A DNA stretch of 27,461 nucleotides from Lachnospiraceae bacterium UBA3641 (GTDB taxonomy: Bacteria; Bacillota; Clostridia; Lachnospirales; Lachnospiraceae). Made by a program: the position numbers and the translations under genes. The stretch lies in assembly GCA_002373875.1 (NCBI GenBank), contig DFKQ01000002.1, positions 1 through 27,461 of the forward strand, in the 5' to 3' direction. Below, piece by piece: positions 9,101 through 18,100 of the stretch. Position 1 is the first letter of the stretch. Each line of letters opens with the position of its first letter. The notes beneath the pieces were generated by a model. It saw nothing but the letters and a program-made list of their open reading frames with translations, was not told the DNA's origin and searched no databases.

Positions 9101-12100
9101 CTTGCATTGGTGAAATATGAAGCCATAAACTTGCCGCTTCCCTCAACACCGCTGTAAAGGTCAAACTGAATTGATTCCAGAGGCTCTTTTGTTGCCGAAT
9201 TCTTCTTCAGCAGTTCAACATAACCCTTAATCCTGTCATTGGATATCGCATCAACGCCGGTGTAGGTCTTTGTGAGGTTATCACCGTCAATGGTGAACCT
9301 TCTGGGTGCAGTATCTAAAATATGTTCGTTATCAGTTGATTTCTCAACAAGTACATATGATCCCCACTCAAGTCCGTCCTTACTTGCGTATCCGTTCTTG
9401 TCAGTAATGAGAGTGGCTAAAGTAGCTTCAGCATCTCCTGTTCCGTTATCGCGCTTCAGTTCGAATACCACTCCCTCAAGAGGTCTGTTATCTATGCTGT
9501 CAAGCTTCAGGAGCTCTACCGAACCGTATTCGCGCGGATTATCGATCTCAATATTGATAGTATCGTTTACATGCTTTGCATCAATAACAAACGGATATTC
9601 CTTTTCGGGATCGAACCTGTATCCGCTTGGTGCAGAGGTTTCCCTGAAGTAATACGAACCCCACTTAAGGTTGCTGACTTCAAGCAAACCGCTTGCCGGT
9701 ACTGTGTAGCTGCTTATAAGTTCATCATCGCCCTCGGTCTTTAAGTAAAGATCAAATGTTACTCCGCCAAGATTCCCCCTGCGTTCGTTGTTAACGGTAT
9801 AGAACTTATGAAGCTTAACGCTTCCCTTCTTGGGCGTATTGATAACCGTATTGCCGGCAACATTTTCAAGCCCTACGGTCTTGCCGTTATCTTCCCTGGT
9901 GATCGTAAAGGTCAGAGGCTCCGTCAACAGCTCGTAAGCATCATCGGGTGTACTTACCTCAAGGAAATAATAATTACCTGTTCCAAGGTTCCTGTAGCTT
10001 ACAATACCGAATTCATTACTTGTTACGTTGCTTATAAAGGCATCACTTCCGTTTTCACCGGCACCCTTCTTGTAAAGTGCAAATTCAGCACCTTCCAGAG
10101 GCTGCCCGGCATCCTTCTTGATAAACTCAACATCAGCCTTGACAGGAGAATTCACAAAGGTGATCTTGATCTTAGGATCGTCATCAGCCTCCTGCTCCTT
10201 CTCTATCTTAAAGCTCAAATGCTGATCATTTAATATAAACTTCTCCGGAGCCTGAGTCTCCACGAAGTAGTAGGAACCGTAAGGAAGCTGCTTAACCGTG
10301 ATCTTACCGCTTTCAGGTGTTACAAGTTCCTCTTCACCCTTCCCGGCAGAATACGTATATACTCCTTCCTCTGCCGCTGCCGTTACATATACTCTTGTAC
10401 CATCTTCCCTGTAGAGTGCAAACCTGGCATCCTTAAGAGGATTGGCAGGTGTGGAATCATCCACCTTGAGAAGCTCGACATTGCCGAAGATCTTAACATT
10501 CTCCATCTCTGCCGTGAGAGGAGTCTTGATGCTGTCCTCGACATTGGAAGCATTAATGGTCAAGGTTCTGCTCTTCTTATTCTTGGGAAGTGCGTACCCT
10601 TCCGGTGCACTTACTTCTTCGAAGTAGTAATCACCCCATGCAAGATCGGTGATCACGATCTCACCCTTTTCATCGGTAAGGTATAAACCGTCTTCCGTAG
10701 CGGCCGGGATCTCCGTATCAACTCCGTTCACAACCCTGATAAACTTAAAGGCTGCTCCCTGAAGCGCTTCCTTATTGTCGCCGCGCACACCGTACTTAAC
10801 AAGCTTAACGCTGCCCTTATACGGCTTGTTCTCCTTGGTGAACCTGTATTCTCCGGTGTAATCAAGCTGAGTTGCGCTTATTGTAAACTCAATAGGATCA
10901 TTGTTTTCGAAGTAATAGCCCTTGGGTGCTTCCACCTCTTCGAAATAATAGGTTCCCCACTCAAGATCTTCGATCGTAATTGTACCCTTTGCATCTGTTG
11001 TATAAGTATCCACAAGCTTATTCTGCGTAAAGAGCAGGAAGAGCTTGGTCTTGGCATAAAGCCTGAACTTGGCTCCGGAAAGATCTATATCTTCCGACTG
11101 ATCCTCGGATTTAACGTACTTATACAGTTCAACCTTACCCTTCTTGGGTGTGTTGTAAACGATTCCGTCATTACCTGCGGTAACAACTTCGTTCATATTA
11201 GCCTGATTGATGGTGAAATGATACTCTTCGTCGTTCGGCTCATAACCTTCCGCAGGCTCTAATTCCTTGAAGAAGTAATCACCTGCCTTAAGATCCTTGT
11301 TATCATTGGTTATAATGACACCCTTCTTGTTGGTTGTCATTCTCTCATAACCCTTAACAGGTGTCTTATCATTAGCATGATACAGACCGAATACCGCACC
11401 TTCTACAGGTGATCCGGTAACACTGTCCTGCTTGATAAGCTTAGCCTGCCCGTAAATAAGCTCATTATCAACGCGAAGCTCATTACCCTTAAGGTCAACC
11501 GTTATCTCTTCCGATACATTCCCCGCATCAACCTTAAATGCGTATTCCTTGTCTGCCTCGAGGATATATCCTTCCGGAGCCTTGGTTTCCTTAAAGTAGT
11601 AGGTTCCCCACACAAGATCGCTTACCCTTACATAGCCATCAGTATCGGAAATGATACCCTTCTTTATGGGGTTCTTATCTCCCTTCCTGTAAAGATCAAA
11701 TACAGCTCCTTCAAGACCCGTATTTGTACCCTTGATGGTCTTCCAAAGCTTAACCGAACCCTTCTTGGGCGTATTGATAACCACATCATCACCGTTCTGA
11801 ACGGTATCTGCATTATCGAGCCTTACAACCTTGCCGTTATCGGCTGCCGTTATCTTGAAGGTATATTTCCTGGCATTAAGCTCATATCCTTCAGGTGCCT
11901 CAACCTCCTGGAAGTAATATGCTCCGGCACCAAGATCCTCCTTAACTACCTTACCCTTCTTGTCCGATGTAACCGTACCCTTATCTATCTCACCTTCATC
12001 GGTTACCTTGACAAGCTTGAATACAGCGCCTTCAAGACGGTTGTTATCAACATCAGCCTTAACGAATTCAACATCCGCCTGAACGGGCGTGTTTTCAAAT

Positions 12101-15100
12101 TCGATCTCAACCTTCACACCAAGCTCATCAATGTTGAACTCATAAGCCGAAAGAACCTTATTGTAATTGTCAGGTGCCTTCTCCTCGTAGAGCCTGTACC
12201 TTCCGTAAGGAAGACCTGTAACATTTAAGTAAGCTCCGTTGGTATCAAGTATCTTCCTTGAGCTTAAGAAGCCTGCTTCCTTGTCAAATGAATATGAACC
12301 TGCCGAACCGGTCAGATCAATATTCTTCTCACTGCCGTCTACATACTTAACCAGGCTGAACTGGGCTCCTGCAAGCTCATTGCCCTTTTCATCGACCTTC
12401 TTAACCTCAAGTGAACCATAGATCGGAGTATTGCTCATTTCGATCGTATTATATCCGACCGTAGAGAAGGTATTTGTCTCATTAATGGTTACACGTTCTG
12501 TTTCTGCTGCCGAACCTGCAGGCGTTACAAATCCTTCGGGCGCCTTGACCTCCTTGAAGTAATACGTACCCCAGGGAAGGTCACTCACGCTGATACGGCC
12601 CTTGGAATCCGTGGTATAAACCATATCCTCGTTGGGATAAGGTGCATTATCTTTATACAATACAAACTCTGCGCCCTCAAGCTCGCCGCCTTCACCGTCA
12701 TTCTTTATCAGGGTGATGGCACCGTTTTCTTCAGTTTCTATTGCACCCAGTTCTCCCGTAAGTTCAACATCCAGATGAGCCTCATCTATCGTAAAGCTGT
12801 ACTTAGTGCTTGTATCGGCCACATAACCCATAGGAGCCTTAACCTCAATGAAGTAATAATTGCCCCACGGAAGATCCTCTACGGTTATGATACCGCCGTT
12901 TGCTGTGGTGTATGTGCCCATCGAGAAATATTCGGTACCGAATACCGCCGCAATGCTTTGCAGTGCTCCCTTGGGATTTGTTGAGAACAGTTCGTATACT
13001 GCCCCGTTAAGCTTAAGGGTTCTGTCAGAATTATATTTCTCGAAAGTAACCCTGCCAGGCTTTCTTGTATTCTCAGCGGTAATCTCGATGGTTTTATCCT
13101 GTTCCCTGATACTGAATTCATAAGGAATGGTATTAAGCTCATAGCCATCGATCGTTGCAGTCTCAACAAAGTAGTAGTCGCCGTATTCAAGCGCTCCTAC
13201 CTTCTCTTTGGATATCATACCGTTAACGGTACTGTAGCTTCCGATCTTTTCTATCTTCTGAGAAGCTGTACCCTTGCCATATACCCTATAGAGATCGAAC
13301 ACGACTCCGTTGAGCAACTTGCCGTTATCCTGTTCATCTACCTTAAGAAGCTGTACATACCCCTTTATAGGCGTATTTTCAAGCTCAAGCCTGCCCGTTT
13401 CCCCGGTATAATCAAGAGATGTTGCCGATATAACGAACTTAACCTGATCGGTATTGGGATTCATGCCTGCAGGTGCCTTGGTCTCAAGGAAGTAATATGA
13501 TCCCCATTCGAGGTCATCGGCCGTTATGATACCATTCTCATCGGTCGTATAGGTACCGCCAAACTTCTTACCATCCTTATAAAGGGCAAACTGAGCACCT
13601 TCAAGCCCAACTTGAACACCATTCCTGTCAACATACTTGAAGAGTTCCGCCTTACCCTTAAGAGGTGTGTTTACTATCGCTGCAAGAGAGTCGATCTTCT
13701 TCGAGATACCGGGAAGAGTGATCGTCTTTCCGTTGTCTTCTTTCCTTATCTCAAAGCTGTAGTGATCCTTATTCACTTCATAGCCTGTTACGGCCTGCTC
13801 CTCGAAGTAATAGCTGCCTTCCCCGAGTTCCTTAACGAGAACATGTCCGTCAGCGCCTGAGGTCAGAGTATTTACCTTCTCGAATTTACCGTTAATGCTC
13901 TTGTAAAGATCGAACTTAACCCCCTTAAGAGCCTTGTCATTTCCATCTACCTTTATGAATTCCACATTGGCTTTAACAGGTGTATTCACAAAAGGCAATT
14001 CAACAAGAACACCATTACCCGTGATCTCAAATGTAACCGGTGTTGTGTTTACATTAAATCCTACGGGAGCTGTCTCCTCATATACACGATATTTACCGTA
14101 AGGCAATCCGGTAACATTAAGAATACCGTTTGAATCAGTCGAAAGAACCTGAGCTGATCCGGCCTCGTTATAGCTGTAGTTACCGGCCTTACCGGTTACC
14201 TTGACGGAATTGTCGGTATTTGACTTATCAACGCTGTAGAGCTTAAAGGTCGCGCCTGCAAGAGGCTTGCCGTCCGAATCCTGTTTCTTAAGCCTGAAGG
14301 GTGCATATATCTTATCGTTGTAGGCATTGATCTCAAGTGTTTGGGTTACGTTCTTCGCATTTATCGTTGCCGATTCGGTATTGGCGGCACTTCCTTCCGG
14401 AACCGCATATCCGGCAGGAGCTGTGATCTCCTTGAAGTAATATGTGCCCCATCCGAGATTGGCTACATATATTTCACCCTTGGCATCGGTCTTATATGTC
14501 GTAGCAGTATCGGGATACCGCTTTCCATCCTTATATAGTTCAAATTCAGCACCTGAGAGCTTCGATGCATTGGCGCGATCAGACTTGATGAGCCTGAGGC
14601 TTCCCTTAAGCCTTCTGTTGATTACCGTATATTTAGCATCGTAAGAACACTTAACGCCGCTGAAGGTTATAAGGCTTGAATCACTGATCTTCTGATTGGT
14701 AAGTCCATCCTTACCGACCTTGAAGGTCATGACTACATTACCGAGGGAATAGCCTTCGCCGGATGCGGTTTCGATAATGCTGTATGTTCCGTAAGGAAGT
14801 CCGTCTACATAGAACTCGCCACCCTTGGTGGTAAGCTCACTGGTTCCGTTCTTGTCAGCCGAATAGGTGTAAGCACCCGGAGTTCCGCTTACATATACAA
14901 GCTTATCGTCGCCATCCTTAAGGTTGAACCTTGCACCGTCAATCTTCTCCTTGCTGGTATCATCCTTCTTTATAACGGTGACCTTACCGGTTGCGTGTCT
15001 CTTATTTGTAACGGTAGCATTCTGCTTGCAGGCTGCAGGTGTAATGTTGATACCGTTATCCGATCCTAACCCTGAGTACAATACATAATACTCATGCGTA

Positions 15101-18100
15101 TCACCCGACTTGATCTCATTATTGTTTTCATCGATCTCGTATACGTAATACTTCATTCCGTCCCATCCGGCAGGAAGGGAATTGAAGGTTATCTCGCTGT
15201 TACCCTTAACTGTCTCATAGTGGAAGCCGATATATGCATTTCCCTTGGTGTCATAGTATATCTTGCTCCCGTCATCACCCTTTCTGTAAACAACAACCCT
15301 GAAGTCCTTGTCGTCCTCCACATGGGTGATCGTGCAGGTACTTTCTTCCTTAACCTCTTTCTTAACCTTGAGGGTACCTGCATAATATGCATTTACAAAC
15401 TCAAGTGAGGACGAGGAAATAGGCTGGCATTCCTGACCCACTATGGAATTATCATTGACATATGATGATCTTCCGACTACCTCAACCTTCCAGGCTCTCT
15501 CACCCCAGTCAAAGTACGTATTTACGAACAGCTTGATATAAACCGGCCTCTGGGTATAGAACACGCCCGGAATCCGATCCTTGGCTGCGGGTGTCCTTTC
15601 GGTTATCTTATACATATAAACCTTAGTGCTGTTGCACCTGTCCGGCTGGAAATATACCTGCCCGAAGGAACCGCTTCTGCGATCCTTGGTAAGGGTTATT
15701 GTCTTCTTCTCGGGAATAGGACTGTCCATGCTTATTCCCGAATTGGTTGTACCGCCATCAAAACGTTCTATATCAAAAGTGAAGGAAGCACCATCCGGCC
15801 ATTCACCGCCGTATGCAGGGTATTTGTCCACCAGTCTCTTGGCTGACCAATCGGTTCCGTCATTCTTATAGAACAACTTGGTTATGGTGAAATCAAAGGG
15901 AACGCCCTGCTTGGTCTGGTTGTTGAAGTTGACCGTTCCATCACACTTGTACTTAAAATCATCATAAACACCGGGCTTGGCTTCAAGGCCGTTTCTCTTA
16001 TATATTGCCCTGCTCTTGATCTTATATGCATTGGCAGCCTTATCAAGCTCAACCACGACCTGAATGCAATACTCGGTCGGGTCCTTATAATACTTACTGT
16101 CAGGGTCTTCAAACTCACGTTCCTTTACTATATAGGAATAGGTTCCGGCCGCATTATAGTATATAGGATCAAAAACGATTGACTTACCGTTGTTCTGGAC
16201 AGACTGAATAAGCGTTTCCTTTCTGGTTGAGAAATCATAAGAATAAAGATCAAACCAGAACCTCTGTTTACTGTTCGGAGTCTCCCAATCAACGGTCTTC
16301 TCCGCTGTAAGATCAAAACGGCAGCCGACTGCGGGAGGCATGTCATGCCATACGCAATGCCACTCGGTACCGCCAACCTTGGTGATCTTATCAGCTATCA
16401 CCCAGCCGGCAGAAACCGCGTCGTTTGAGAAGGTGGAGCCGGGTACCAGGAAAGTACCTGCCACCGAACCCACCGTACTGGTCTTGGTTGCATTATAGCA
16501 GTTGAATATAACATTCTGACACACAAGGTCTTCGTCCGAGTTGCCGTTGGTTGTCCATGTCTTGTTACCGATCGTGATCTCGAACTGCTTAAAGCCTACC
16601 GTCGCATCCGGAATATTAAATACAACGTTCTGGCCTTCGTCAAGAATTATCTTGAGCATATTTGCCTTGGCATATTCGCCGGGCGCAAAGTTGATGTAAT
16701 AGGTACCGGTACCTGAACCCTTTGACTTAAAATCAAGAACGTCCCTGGCATTGTCATGATAAACAACCTTTGAAAAGTCATATGCAGGAACCTCGGAAAG
16801 GTCGGCGGCAGTTGTCTTGGCAGCCTTGACCATATCCGACACGGCAGACTTGATCTGGGATTCGGTATATGTTGTCGTATCGATAACAACACCGGACCTT
16901 CCCCTCTTCAGGTCATCGCTCATGTTATTGAATGCGTTTTGGGTCGTATATACAACATAGTCGGTGCTGTTGCCGTTATTGTCTATAAGGAGTCCGCCGC
17001 CTTCATAAGCGCCTATCAGTGACTTACCGGCATTACCGCCTGCGTTTCTGGGCGCAGCCATGGGACCGTTGCCCCTTGCCGTACCGACAGCAACCGTTGA
17101 TTCGAAGTGGCCGGAAAATGTTACATCATTTGCAACAATACCGTAACCACTGGCGCTTCCAAGCACGCTTCTGAAGTTGGCATCGGGACCCGGGGTCATC
17201 TTGCCGGCTGAGGTAAATGCAGCCACCGAAAAATCACTCAACGTGAAATCAGTACTCTCGCCCGATACCGATGTCGAATCGTTTACCAGCTCAACCTTAA
17301 TATCGGAGGCCGAAATATCTGTAGCTTCCGCCGTTGTGTTGACACTGTCCTTAACATCCTCCTTAAGGGGAAGATGGATTACCTTAACATCCTCACCCGA
17401 CTCAGCTGCAAGGTCTTCCTTGAGCTGATCCTTCTTGAACTGTACATTTATCCTGACCGTACCATCTTCAGGCTGAAGTTCAACCCTGTTCCCGTCTTCA
17501 TCCGTCACGTAAAATGCAATATCGTAGAGGAGAACGGTCTCGTCGGATATCACTCCGCCATCTCCCATTATCCTGTCGGCATTATCATTTAACGCCTGCA
17601 TATAGGCATCATAATTATAGCCGGGTGTATTCTCCGTGATCTTGGTCACAATAAACTCGGCATCATCGGGAATGGCGTCAGCGTACTGAAGTGTAGCCGT
17701 AACGGACACTTCAGCATCCTCGTATTCGTAAACGCGCTTAACCGCCTCTTCAGTTTCTTTTGTAATTTCATTGTCCGATACGCCGGCCTCATCGGAATCC
17801 TTCCCGGTTTCGGGAGCGGTTATATCCTCTGATGCTTCTGTTGTATCTGCATCATCAGCTAAGGCAGCCTGATCTTCTTCGCTGTCATTTTCATGCTCAA
17901 CCTTTACGGCTTCACTTCCCTGAGATACGGACACGCTGACAACTCCGTTGTTTATCGAATCAACGGAGTAAGCTGCGGAAATATTATCAACATTCTCGCC
18001 TTCAATATATATAGTAAATGCATTATCGTTTAAATCAGAAAGTCTAATTGTAGTCGTATTTTTGTCAAGGGAGGAAATCACCCCGCCCTTAACGGAATTG

